Shown here: one piece after another, positions 24,181 to 35,465 of the stretch | Layout: each line of letters opens with the position of its first letter | How positions within the stretch are numbered: position 1 is the stretch's first letter | NCBI RefSeq assembly: GCF_035222275.1 | Contig: NC_085886.1 | Span: forward strand, 3,933,770-3,997,769 | Direction of reading: 5' to 3' | Source: Podospora bellae-mahoneyi | Taxonomy: Eukaryota > Ascomycota > Sordariomycetes > Sordariales > Podosporaceae | DNA: 64,000 nt | Notes under the pieces: model-generated | The model's database searches: none | Seen by the model: only the letters and a program-made list of their open reading frames with translations | What the model was told of the DNA's origin: nothing | Position numbers and translations under genes: made by a program

Positions 24181-26442
24181 ATAGAATCTTTCATTTATAT
24201 TTTTTACTTTTAAACTTTTATTTATAAAAAATATAAAATAATTATCTTTATAAATAAAGTATTTATTTATTTTTATACGTCCTATAAAAATATTATAATT
24301 ATACATAGACCGGATATCGTACGAAAGTATAATAATATATTAACGGTTTTTCGAAAATAATAAAACTTAATAAACCTTATACATCCTTTTATAGTAATTA
24401 ACCTAATTCTAAAATTAAAGAAACCTTTTTTTAATAAATTAAAGTGCGATACCTACGCCTATATCATATAAATTAAAAGGGTAATATAGGAGTATTACCG
24501 TACGAGGTACGACTAGGTTAATCCCAATATAAAAAGAAGAAATATTAAAGTAGCTTAATAATATTAAGGACTTTAGAAAATTAAAATATATTATTAATAT
24601 TTTTTTAAAAGCCGGTTAATTACCGGATACTTTAAGGTATAATAAATAAAGCCGGTAGCCGGAAATCCCGACCTTATATAATAAATTTAAAAATAAAAAA
24701 AGTAATTTATAGAATTTTATTATATAATTAGTTTAATTTTTTAATAAATATTAATAATTATTATAATAAATAAAGGTCGATTAATTTTAAATCTTTAATT
24801 AAATAAAATAAATTAAATATATTACTTTAGGTTTTTAAACCGGTAAGCCTTATATCGTACGACCTTTTTTAATTTAAACGAAGGATAGTTAAACGGTAAG
24901 GATTTAGTTACGTTTATAGTTTTTCAAAAAATTTAAAAAAAAATTAATTAAGTTACTATTAATATAATAATAAAATCGTTATTTAATAAAGTCGGTTACC
25001 CTATTCTATTCGAGGTTAATAAAAAGACGATCGATTAAAAGTTTAATAAACCTTTTAATAATAATAGTTTAATTCTTTATATAATATAAAAGTATTTTTT
25101 TATTTAAAAAAAGATTTTTAGGTATATTTACTATATATAGAGTTAGGATTAATAGGATCGGTTACTATATAAATTAAATGCTAATTAAATTAGAAGTTTA
25201 AAGATTATTATATAAATAATATAAGAGTTTTATTATAGTAACGATAAGGCCGGATAAAAGTTATTAAATTAAATATTTATTAATTTTTTTATTAGACTTT
25301 TAAATTATCCTTTCCTACGGTTATTATACGAAAATACTTTTTTTTTTACTTTAATTACTATAGTTTTAAAAAATAATAAAAAATAATATCTTCTATCCGA
25401 TTTTATATTACTTTTATTTATTATTATTACCCTTAGTAAAACTTTTATTATATAATATTTATTTCATAAATTTATTTAATTAAAAAAATAAATAAAGAAC
25501 TGAATTTCTTTAATATTATCCGCCCTAAAGTCTCGAGGTTTTTAATTAAGGTTTATTAAAGTAATTACTTTATATTAATAAATTAAGTTTTAGAAACTCG
25601 TACGTATAGTATAATTATTAATAGCTTTACGGTATCCGAAAGTAAGTTTATATTTGATAATATTATTATTATATATTAAAATATTTTTATTATTATTAAC
25701 GTTTTAACTAAAATAATATATATTTTAATTAATAGAATTAATTATATAATTTAAAACCTAACTTTTTTATTAATATCGGACGTTCCTCTTTAAAAAATTC
25801 TTTAAGATAATTTAAAGGATAATATAAATTAAGATGAAATTAAATATTCTTTTCTTTCCGATCTTAATAATATATATTTTCCGCGGCCTTAAAATTAAAT
25901 TATAGAACGTATTACTAAAAATCCTTTTTTTACTTAACTTTAATTAAAAGAAAAGGGCGACGGTTATATTTATTATATAACCGAGGCCTAATTATACTTA
26001 AACCGGGTAAATAAATTCCAATTCTTTTTTTTTATTATAATATATTTATTATTAAAATTACTGCTTTATATAATAAAGCTTTTAAATATAAGGTTTTAAA
26101 ATATATTAATTAAAGGGTTTAAAAATATATTTATTTAATATAATATAGTTATAATTATATTACGGTACTATAAAGGGATAAACTATATTAAATAGCTAAA
26201 GGTTGTTTACCGTTATTTTTTAAGGAAGTTAAATATAAACGTTATATAATACCTTTAGCTTATTTACCTTTTTTACTTTAATTTATAATATTAATTTAAT
26301 AAAACTTTTATTCTTACTTTATTTTTCTAGGATATAAAATTTATACGGCCGTTTAAAAATATTAAGTTTAAAGATACTAGTTTAACTATATCTTTTAGTA
26401 ATTTAAGAAATTAATAATCGTTTAATAAAATTAGCCGGACCC
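24181..26442 (+). pseudogene. TLH-like gene remnant, C1 (5' half only)
   Basis: Homologous to the gene in C4 from its start (ATGGAACCT, here ATAGAATCT) through most of the recombinase-like region. It is riddled with TAA/TAG codons from RIP and cut off by copy C2 before the box II segment. It cannot be functional. Confidence 0.85.
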
Positions 26443-26535
26443 TATTAATAATTCTCCGATGGATTGTAGTATAATCCGTTGAAAAGCGCACTAAAAAAAA
26501 CGCCCCACTTTAGAAACAGGGGGGTAGGATCCGTT

Positions 26536-28045
26536 AAGGAATTAGTTATACGATCCGATAGGATTTCTTTTACTAAAATGAAAAAGAAAAGTATTATTAA
26601 AATCGCTATAACAAGCTATATAGAATAGTATTAAGTGCATTATCGTACGAACGGTATGGAAATAAAAGTAAAAGAGGTGAAGTTAGGTATAAGTATACTA
26701 GTAATGTACGTATATAGTAGTGTAAGGTTATATAAGGGAATAGTTTTTTATATGATCCGATAAGATTTTTCTTATTAAATTAAAAGAGAAAAGTATTATT
26801 GGAATTACTATAGCGAGCTATATAGAATAATATTAAGTATATTGTCGTACGAGCTATATAAAAATAAAAGTAAAGATATAAAGGTAGGTGCTAGCGATAT
26901 ACGTATATAGTAGTATAAGATTATATAAGGGAATAGTTTTTTATACGATCCGATAGGATTTTTCTTATTAAATTAAAAGAAAAAAGTATTACCGGAATTA
27001 CTATAGCGAGCTGTATAGAATAGTATTAAATATATTATCGTACGAACTATATAAAAATAAAAATAAAATAAGTAAAGTTAGGTATAAGTATGCTAGTAAT
27101 ATATATATATAGTAGTGTAAAGTTATATAAAGGAATAGTTTTTTATACGATCCGATAAAACTTTTCCTATTAATTTAAAAAGCAAAAATATTATTAGAAT
27201 TATTTATACGAGCCGTATAGAATAGTATTAAATATATTATTATATAAGCGGTATAGAAATAAAAGTAAAAAAGGTAAAGTTAGGTATAAGCGTGCTAGTA
27301 ATATATATATATAATAATATAAGGTTCTATAATTAAATAGTTTTTTATACGATCCGATAAGATTTTTCCTATTAATTTAAAAAGTAAGGATATTATTAGA
27401 ATTATTATAACGAGCTATATAAAATAATATTAAGTATATTATTATACGAGCGGTGTAGAAATAAAAGTAAAAGATATAAAGTTAGGTATTAATAATATAC
27501 GTACATAGTAATATAAGGTTATATAAGGAAATAGTTTTTTATACGATCTAATAAGATTTTTTCTATTAATTTAAAAAGTAAAAATATTATTAAAATTACC
27601 TATACGAGCCGTATAAATAGTATTAAGTATATTATCGTACGAGCTATATAGAAATAGAAGTAAAAGAGGTAAAGTTAAGTGTAAGTATATTAGTAAGGTA
27701 TATATATAGTAATATAAGGTTATATAATTAAATAGTTTATTATACGATCCGATAGGATTTTTCCTATTAAATTAAAAGAGAAAAGTATTATTGGAATTAA
27801 TATAACGAGCTGTATAGAATAGTATTAAATATATTATCGTACGAACGGTAGGGAATTAAAAGTAAAAGATATAAAGTTAAGTATAAGTATATTAGTAATA
27901 TATATATATGGTAGTATAAGGTTATATAAAGGAATAGTTTTTTATATAATCCGATAAGATTTCTTCTATTAAAATAAAAAAAAAAAGTATTATTAGAATT
28001 ACTATAGCGAATTATATAAAATAGTATTAAATATATTATCGTATA
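26536..28045 (+). repeat. VNTR-1 in C2 (8 units of ~200 bp)
   Basis: GATCCGATA-type cores occur near 26,539, 26,753, 26,945, 27,146, 27,348, 27,541, 27,744 and 27,947. The unit is the same as in the other copies but the number differs. Confidence 0.85.
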
Positions 28046-28714
28046 AGTATTATAGAAATCTAAATAATAAATAAAAATTATAAATTCTATTTTTATGACC
28101 GTATAATTTATTTAATTATCGGAATTATTAATAACTATAAACTCCTAGCTTCTTTCTATAGCTTATTTATTTCCCTCGTCTTTCCTTTCGGCTATAATAC
28201 CCCTTTAAGTAGCGGTAAAGAAACTATATTTATTACTATAATCCCTCTACTTATAGTTACTATAAGTATTACCCTAGTATCTATTTATTATATAATAATC
28301 CTTAAACGGCCCTCTATTAGGTTTATTAATATAAGTAATATAAAGAAAAGTAGTTATTAAACTACGGCTTTAGATTAAAACTATATTAAAGTAGTTCGGA
28401 CGAGTTAATACTTTAGCCCCCTTTACTTTACCGGGGATATATTTAATATCGCCCGATAGTAAGGCCGAAATTACTTATTATATTACTTATATATTTATTA
28501 ATTTAAGTATTATCGTATAGGAAAAATATATATTTATATTAATATAGAAGCTATTTATTAGCCTCTTAATATAAGGCTGGTTAGTATCGATAACTTCGTA
28601 TAAGCCACAGGTATTAAGGACCAAGCTATTTTATATATTAGTTAAAAGTCGATTATTTTATACGATAGAAAAGCTTATTAGAAAAGGATTTTAATAAGAA
28701 TTAAAGTCGCTATT

Positions 28715-29055
28715 ATATAGCTAGCCTGTCGAGGGATTTAGAAGAAAAGGTCTGCACCCGGCAGTTACACGTTACTGCCTTCGTGCCCACGCAACTACCT
28801 TCGTACTAGGCGTACTTACGTAACTGCCTTCTTACTAGGCGTGCCCTGACTATTATATATAACCAGACGCCTTAATCAGAATAATACGGCTCTATTACAT
28901 AGCTAGCCTATTAAGGGATTTAGAAAAAAAGGTCTATACCCGGCAGCTACACGCTACTACCTTCGTACCCACGCAACTGCCTTCGTGCTAGGCGTGCCTA
29001 CGTAACTGCCTTTGTGCTAGGCGTGCCCTGACTATCGTACGGGACCTAGACCCCG
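28715..29055 (+). repeat. VNTR-2 in C2 (2 units)
   Basis: Two units starting with AGCTAGCCTGTCGAGGG and AGCTAGCCTATTAAGGG; the smallest array of the five copies. Confidence 0.8.
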
Positions 29056-30736
29056 GTAACCGCACGCTACTACCCTTATCCACTTATACGTAACCTACTC
29101 TACTCTTTAACGGGGTATCCTTCCTTAAAAAAACTTAGTAATAAACTTTAATATTATAATATTTTATATTATATATAACTATTATATTACGATTAATATT
29201 ATATTAAAATAGAACCTTTTATTTATATTTCTTACTTTTAAATTTTTATTTATAAGAAATATAAGGTAACTATTTTTATAGATAAGGTATTTATTTATTT
29301 TCGTACGTCCTATAAAGATATTATAGCTATAGATAAACCGGATATTATACGAAAGTATAATAATTTACTAACGGTCTTTCGAAAATAATAAAACTTAATA
29401 AACCTTACACTTCCTTTTATAGTAATTAATTTAATTTTAAAATTAAAGAAGCCTTCTTTTAATAAATTAAAGTACGATACTTATATTTATATCGTACGGA
29501 CTAAAAGGGTAATATAGAAGTATTACCGTACGAGGCACGACTAAATTAACTTTAATATAAAAGGAAGAAATATTAAGGTAGTTTAATAATATTAAGGACT
29601 TTAGAAAATTAAAATATATTATTAACGTTTTTTTAAAAGCTAGTTAATTACTAAATACTTTAAAATATAATTAACGGAGTCGGTAGCCGGAAGTCCCGAC
29701 TTTATATAATAAACTTAAAAATAAAAAAAATAGTTTATAAAATTTTATTATATAATTAGTTCGACTTTTTAATAAATATTAATAATTATTATAATAAATA
29801 AAAGTTAATTAACTTTAAATCTTTAATTAATTAAAATAGGTTAAATATATTATTTTAGGTTTTTAAACTAATAAACTTTATATTATATAATTTCTTTTAA
29901 TTTAAACGAAGGATAGTTAAATAGTAAAAATTTAATTACATTTATAGTCCTTTAAGAAATTTAAGAAAAGATTAACTAAATTATTATTAATATAATAATA
30001 AAATCGTTATCCGATAAAATTAATTACCCTATTTTATTCGAGATTAATAAAAAAATAATCGATTAAAAGTTTAATAAGCTTTTTAATAGTAATAGCCTAG
30101 TCCCTCGTACAATATAGAAATACTTTTTTATTTAAAAAAGGATTTTTAAATATATTTATTATATATAGAGTTAGGATTAATAGGATCGGCTATTATATAA
30201 ATTAAAGATTAATTAAATTAAAAATTTAAAGATTATTATATAAATAGTATAAGAGTTTTATTACGGTAGCGATAAAGCTAAATAAAAGTTATTAAATTAA
30301 ATTTTTATTAATTTTTTTATTAAACTTTTAAATTATTTTTTCTTACGGTCGTTATATAAAAGTACTTTCCTTTTTACCTTAGTTACTATAGCCTTAAAGG
30401 ATAATAGAAAGTAGTATATTCTATCCGATTTTATATTACTTTTATTTATTATTGTTACCTTTAATAAAACCTTTATTATATAATACTTACTTTATAAATT
30501 TACTTAGCTAAAAAAGGTAAATAAAAAGCTTAATCTTTTTAATATTATTTACCTTAAAGTCTTAAAGTTTTTAATTAAGGTTTATTAAAATAATTATTTT
30601 ATATTAATAAACTAGGTTTTAAAGGTTCGTACGTATAATATAATTATTAATAATTTTATAATATCCGAAGGTAAGCTTACGCTTAACGGTATTATTATTA
30701 TATATTAAAATATTTTTACTATTATTAATACCTTAA

Positions 30737-31181
30737 TATGACGAACCCCTATCCAGAACCTCTGAAAGGGATACCGGTTGAAGGCTACTTCTGAATAATC
30801 CTGGTTCGGTACAGCTAAACAGTGTACGACAAGATGTCTCAATGTAAACACAAGATACCGTGAATACAACTTGAAATTGCATACTGCGGAACTGTCTATC
30901 TACACCAGCCAGTTCCTCCGTATATATAGACCTCGGGGCCTTGAGGTGCTCGCCCTGCTACGGCCCCGATCACTCATAGCACTTTGCATCCTGCGGAGTG
31001 CTCGTCGTGCTATGCCTTCGATCACCCGTAGCATCTTGCATCCTGCAGACTGCTCAGGCCTCTTGGCGCCGTAGCACTCCTGGCCAGCCTTGATTGGCTG
31101 CCTCCTGGTTCCCTTAATGATTGGCTGGGGACGCCCCGCGCCCCACCTACTGCGCGGCCTGCCGTTGGGTTAACTGTGACA
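30737..31181 (-). repeat. 3' LTR of nested Gypsy element (445 bp)
   Basis: Starts TATGACGAACC and ends CTGTGACA on the + strand; on the element's own (minus) strand it starts TGTCACAG. It is the same length as the right LTR. Roughly 15-20 differences between the two are seen, all transitions, with the mutated state on the right copy. Confidence 0.9.
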
Positions 31182-31349
31182 TGATGCCCCTCCTCCCAGG
31201 TCGACGCCCCGGCGACCGTATTCCTGAAATAGTCCTGGATCCCCTTTTCCTGCAATATCCCTACAGTAAGTTTTCCTCCTCTTTTATCCTACCGTCATGT
31301 CTAACCGTGTAAAGAAACCCGCTCGTACGAGTACCGACCGTCGCCGTGA

Positions 31350-32261
31350 TCAAGTACTTTTCCTTGAGAAGTTCGTAAACCCCAAGAATTCCCTGACGTG
31401 TGTCTGTGACTGCGGCGTAGGCCAGTCCTTGACTGCCGCAATTTTCCCAGGTTCCATACGAACCTCACCTGGCGATATCAAGTATCCCAGATATACTGTC
31501 TTTTGTACGTGGAACTCGCTCTTCTCCTTATTAACTGAGAGTCCGGCTCCGTGTAGCGCGTCGAGTATCTCTCGTACGTGCCGCTTATGCTCCTCCAGAG
31601 TGCGTGAGTAGATGAGAACGTCGTCGAGATAGCACACTGCTGTCTTGTCGAGGTATTTCCGTATCGTATGGTCAACGAGAGATTGGAACGTCGCGGGCGC
31701 ATTGGTTAGCCCAAATGGCATTACGAGATACTCGAAATGACCATAGGGCGTACGAAACGCTGTCTTCCATTCGTCTCCTTCTTTGATCCGTATATGGGCG
31801 TACCCGACAGGCATATCCAAGCGTGTGAAGTATCGCGCCCCGGCTAGTTGACTCCGTAACCTGGATATCAACGGTAGCGGGTAGCTGTTTTTCACCGTCT
31901 CGTTATTCAGCTGCCGGTAATCCACACACAGTCGCAAGCCACCGTCCTTCTTCGGTACGAAGAAAACGGGGTATCCTGCTGGCGATGTGGATTCCCTGAT
32001 ATAGCCTCTCTTCAAATTCTCGTCCAAATACTTCCGTAGCTCCTCACTCTGCTTATCGTTAGTGTAGTATACCTTAAATAGCCGTAGTTTGGCTCCCTCT
32101 TTTAACTTAATCTCGTAGTCCCACGGCCCTCGCTCTAGAAGCCCCTCCAAATACTTAGCTGTGAAGGCTAGATATCCTCGATATTCCACCGGTACCGCCT
32201 TTTTCTCGCCTTTCTCTACGTTATTATAGTAGGCGTATTTATTAACCTCCGATATTTCCAC
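31350..32261 (-). CDS. Gypsy reverse transcriptase (partial Pol)
   Basis: An uninterrupted 303-codon frame with clear Ty3/Gypsy reverse transcriptase motifs: LKRGYIRESTSPAGYPVFFV, LRLCVDYRQLN (residues ~109-119), the first catalytic Asp in TRLDM (~149), MPFGLTNAPATFQ and the YLDD active site (211-214). The connection-domain start VREFLGFTNF follows, and the frame then diverges and stops, consistent with an internal deletion of RNase H and integrase. The N-terminal limit is the nearest Met; in a working element it would be part of a longer Pol. Little RIP is seen in this segment. Confidence 0.85.
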   Translation of the reverse strand: MEISEVNKYAYYNNVEKGEKKAVPVEYRGYLAFTAKYLEGLLERGPWDYEIKLKEGAKLRLFKVYYTNDKQSEELRKYLDENLKRGYIRESTSPAGYPVFFVPKKDGGLRLCVDYRQLNNETVKNSYPLPLISRLRSQLAGARYFTRLDMPVGYAHIRIKEGDEWKTAFRTPYGHFEYLVMPFGLTNAPATFQSLVDHTIRKYLDKTAVCYLDDVLIYSRTLEEHKRHVREILDALHGAGLSVNKEKSEFHVQKTVYLGYLISPGEVRMEPGKIAAVKDWPTPQSQTHVREFLGFTNFSRKST

Positions 32262-32480
32262 TAACGTCGTTAACCCTACTTTTTCGATCTTACCGCCTGT
32301 ATCGATAGAGTATACTATTATTTTTTGGGCTCCTTGCGGTGGTGCCGTGGAGGGTGCTTGTCCTACACTCTACTCCGTCCGTGCTCCTAATCTCCCATCG
32401 TTGGCTGGATACTTCTAAGGTTCTTTTGGTCGTAGGTGGCTACCATCCCTCCAATCGATGTCTGGGTTATAATCTTTATA

Positions 32481-32720
32481 CTATGGTTGCCCTAGGATCA
32501 TATCCTTCGAGGGTCCCATATCCACAATGTCGAATATAACTAAAGTTGTTTTTCCTTCGACTATGATGTCCAGGGGTAGTGTTTCCCTATGGACCTTTTG
32601 CGTACGAAATGGTCCTTGTATAACGATCCATTCCTTCTTTTTCTTCCATGGTATCCGGGCCTGGTGTACGAACTGTGGCGAAATTAGGTTCGTCTCTGCA
32701 CTACTATTTACCAATGCCAC
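32481..32720 (-). pseudogene. Gypsy aspartic protease remnant
   Basis: An 80-codon fragment reads ALVNSSAETNLISPQFV, followed by a hydrophobic strand and ILGQP. This matches the retropepsin pattern L-V-D-S-G-A...N-F-I, but the catalytic DSGA is NSSA. Both replacements are explained by G-to-A changes on the coding strand, as RIP would cause. It should be inactive. Confidence 0.75.
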
Positions 32721-33959
32721 TGCCTGGAGATCCCTCCATCGTGTAGTAACCTAGAGGCGTTTATCTCTTTTGCCTCCTCCCTATGCAGTAGCGACCTCGC
32801 TGATGAGCCTTGGGTCGTTATCCTATACCTTCGCCTTACGCCGATACCTTCGAAAATGCCGTTCGTGGTCCGTTAGAGGTTAACGGCCCCCGCGAAGGGC
32901 CGCGAGTCGTTTCCCAAGCGGTTATATCGTTCAAGAGCGTCCTCCTGCCCCGGGTTGACTAGCAACACGAAGTCTTTCAACCATGCCCGCCTGGCTTCCT
33001 CCTATCTTCCGTCTCTTGCTTCCCTGGCACTTTCTCGTATCCTCGTCCGATAGCGGTTCTTCTGCTTGGTCTTATGTGCCTTGTCTTGATGATATCGCTT
33101 GACCTTCTCCCGCAGATGTATGGCGCAGTCTGGGCTTGGGCACCATCCTAGTACCACTTCGTTCAAAGAGCGTACGCTATCGTCCGTATCCCAACCTTCT
33201 ACGTACTCGACGCAGTATCTCGCATACCTTAGTGCGATCTGTATAACCTGAAGGCTATCCTTCAGTTTAACCGGATCCTAAACCTTCTATAAGAGGTAGT
33301 TATTTAGGTCCTCCTGCTGGGCCTTTTCCTACCTAGCTATAGTCTTCCTAACCGGCTATGGCTTGCCCTCCTTGCCCACCTTGCGTACCGGCTAGTGGCC
33401 GTATAGTGCCTTGCTCTGGTGGTGCTCCACATATCCGTGTGTAATATACTGGAACCAAGGTACTCTCCGATGTTCCGGATGCCTAGGATAAAGTTGTACC
33501 GTATTTCCTTTATAGGGTATATACCATATAGGTGTTAGTGTATCTTCTGGTATCTTCGCGATCCTAATGCTAGCGACCTTCTTACCCTTCCAGTACTCTT
33601 CCCAGCTCTTATATACGAGCTTCATAGGCCACGATATATCTTGTGAGATAGTAAATCTGTGCTTGCCGTACTGCCTTTCCGGTATCGTCCATCTGGTAGG
33701 TCCTTACGCAGGACTATCGCCCTTAGCGACTTCTATAGTAATTTCCGCAGTAATCCGTGCTAGTTGATCCTGCAATGCCTGTATCTGAAGATCTCCTTCC
33801 TCGTGCTCCGCCTTTAGCCTTTCTACTGCTTCCCGCAGTTCCTGGAACTCTGCTTCCTCTTATTCGGCGTGCTAGTTGGAGTTTCCCTCTGATCCTACTA
33901 CTCCGCCTTATTAGTACCCGATAGCTACTACTTCTATAATCCTCGGTCCTTTCGATATA

Positions 33960-35020
33960 GTAGTAACTACGATCTCCTTCTTCCAGCCGAGTCGCTTAAG
34001 TGCCCTACAGTCCTTCTTAAAATGTTTTGCCTTACTATAGTTAAAATATTTAAGGTTATCCCTGCCCTAGCCTCGGCCTTGCGGCCTTTACTACTATATA
34101 GCATCGATATCTATCGGTCCTAAATACGTAGTGCTAAAATAGTTAGTACTAGGGTATCGTCTCTTGCGCTTGTCGTTAGGACGGTTGTTGCCAAAGTGCC
34201 CCTTGTTGCCGTAGTGACCCCTGTTATTGCCTTTCTTCTCCGTACGACGCTGGAACTATCGATCGTCGATCCGTATGGCTATAGCGATATATTTATCGAT
34301 AGTGTTAGGCCTCGACTCCTTATATAACTTATCCTTCACTTCTTCCTTAAGGCTATTGTAGAAGAGCTATATTAACCCCTTATCGTTAATGGTGCTACGC
34401 AGGCTATCGATCTTGAATAGAGCCGCGTAGTCGGCTACTAAGCGCGTTTAACGTAAGTTTGCGAGCCTTTCCTGCGCGTGCCTTGCCTTATCGTACTCCC
34501 TAAATACCTCCTTGAGCTTAGTTTTAAAGATACGGTAGCTTTCGAAGCATTTTACGGTAATCTTTTCCTAATCGGACGGCTCTTCCTCGTAATAATTATC
34601 GAGGATAGGCTCGAACTACGCGAGAGCCTTATCCTTAAGTCTAGTAGCCGCGAAGATAACCTTTAACTTTTTATTAGTAAATTAGTTTAGGTATTAACGA
34701 AAATAAATTTTAAGTTAGATTAAGAACCCTTTAAGCTCTGCCTTTCCTCCTCTATAGCGCTCCGGTACCGGGAACTTAGGTATTACTTTAGGTAAGGTTA
34801 ATATAGCAATAATCTACTCCCGAGTCTACTGAGCCTCGTCCTCGAGTTCCTTAAGACGCCGTATTACCTGCTCTGCGGTAAGTCGAGTGCTAGTGGTGGT
34901 AAGTCCCTTATTGCTTAGGCTAGGCAGGACGCCTCCTATCTAAACGTTCTTAGGTCCGGCTATAGTAGTAAAAAGACGCCTTTAATTTATCCGTAATAGA
35001 GTTAAAGTGAGTATATAACG
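33960..35020 (-). pseudogene. Gypsy Gag remnant with degraded zinc knuckle
   Basis: On the minus strand around 34,011-34,053 the translation contains FNYSKARHFKKDC, a CCHC zinc knuckle whose first two cysteines became tyrosine (TGT/TGC to TAT/TAC). Upstream, the Gag region has many stops. The intervening region 32,721-33,960 is also degraded Gag/Pol sequence with no open frame of value. Confidence 0.6.
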
Positions 35021-35465
35021 TATAACGAACCCCTATCCAGAACCTCTGAAAGGGATATCGGTTGAAGGCTACTTCTAAATAATCCTGGTTCGGTATAGCT
35101 AAATAGTGTATGATAAGATATCTTAATGTAAACACAAGATACCGTGAATACAATTTGAAATTGTATACTACGGAACTGTCTATCTATACCAGCCAGTTCC
35201 TCCGTATATATAGACCTCGGGGCCTTGAGGTGCTCGCCCTGCTACGGCCCCGATCACTCATAGCACTTTGTATCCTGCGGAGTGCTCGTCGTGCTATGCC
35301 TTCGATCACCCGTAGTATCTTGCATCCTGCAGACTGCTCAGGCCTCTTGGCGCCGTAGCACTCCTGGCCAGCCTTGATTGGCTGCCTCCTGGTTCCCTTA
35401 ATGATTGGCTGGGGACGCCCCGCGCCCCACCTACTGCGCGGCCTGCCGTTGGGTTAACTGTGACA
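35021..35465 (-). repeat. 5' LTR of nested Gypsy element (445 bp)
   Basis: Same length as the left LTR, with extra C-to-T and G-to-A changes. Its outer end TGTGACA is followed directly by the CTTAA target copy. Confidence 0.9.

Larger units (their letters stand above)
21322..26442 (+). mobile_element. Element copy C1 (3'-truncated, heavily RIP-mutated)
   Basis: It begins with the shared terminus TATCAGTAATTCTCCG joined to host sequence GAGCC. It carries 5 units of VNTR-1, the conserved spacer, about 6 units of VNTR-2, and the first part of the helicase-type gene from about 24,181. It ends at 26,442, inside the recombinase-like region, directly at the first base of copy C2. Almost all differences from C4 are C-to-T or G-to-A, giving many stop codons. 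This is the copy nearest the gene-rich side. Confidence 0.85.
30737..35465 (-). mobile_element. Ty3/Gypsy-like LTR retrotransposon, internally shortened, nested in C2
   Basis: 4,729 bp, transcribed leftward, with 445 bp LTRs and a 5 bp CTTAA target duplication. A polypurine tract (GGGAGGAGGGGCAT, minus strand, about 31,182-31,197) lies at the 3' LTR. In element order the internal part holds a Gag remnant with a zinc knuckle, a protease remnant and a reverse transcriptase frame. The RNase H and integrase domains expected after the reverse transcriptase are missing: only about 150 bases lie between its end and the tract. It is probably non-autonomous. The Gag side is more RIP-mutated than the reverse transcriptase side. 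Confidence 0.85.

Noticed and set aside
31022-31611. Small frames across the Gypsy LTR and the start of the internal region
   Set aside because: They are antisense or out of frame to the reverse transcriptase or repeat identically in both LTRs.
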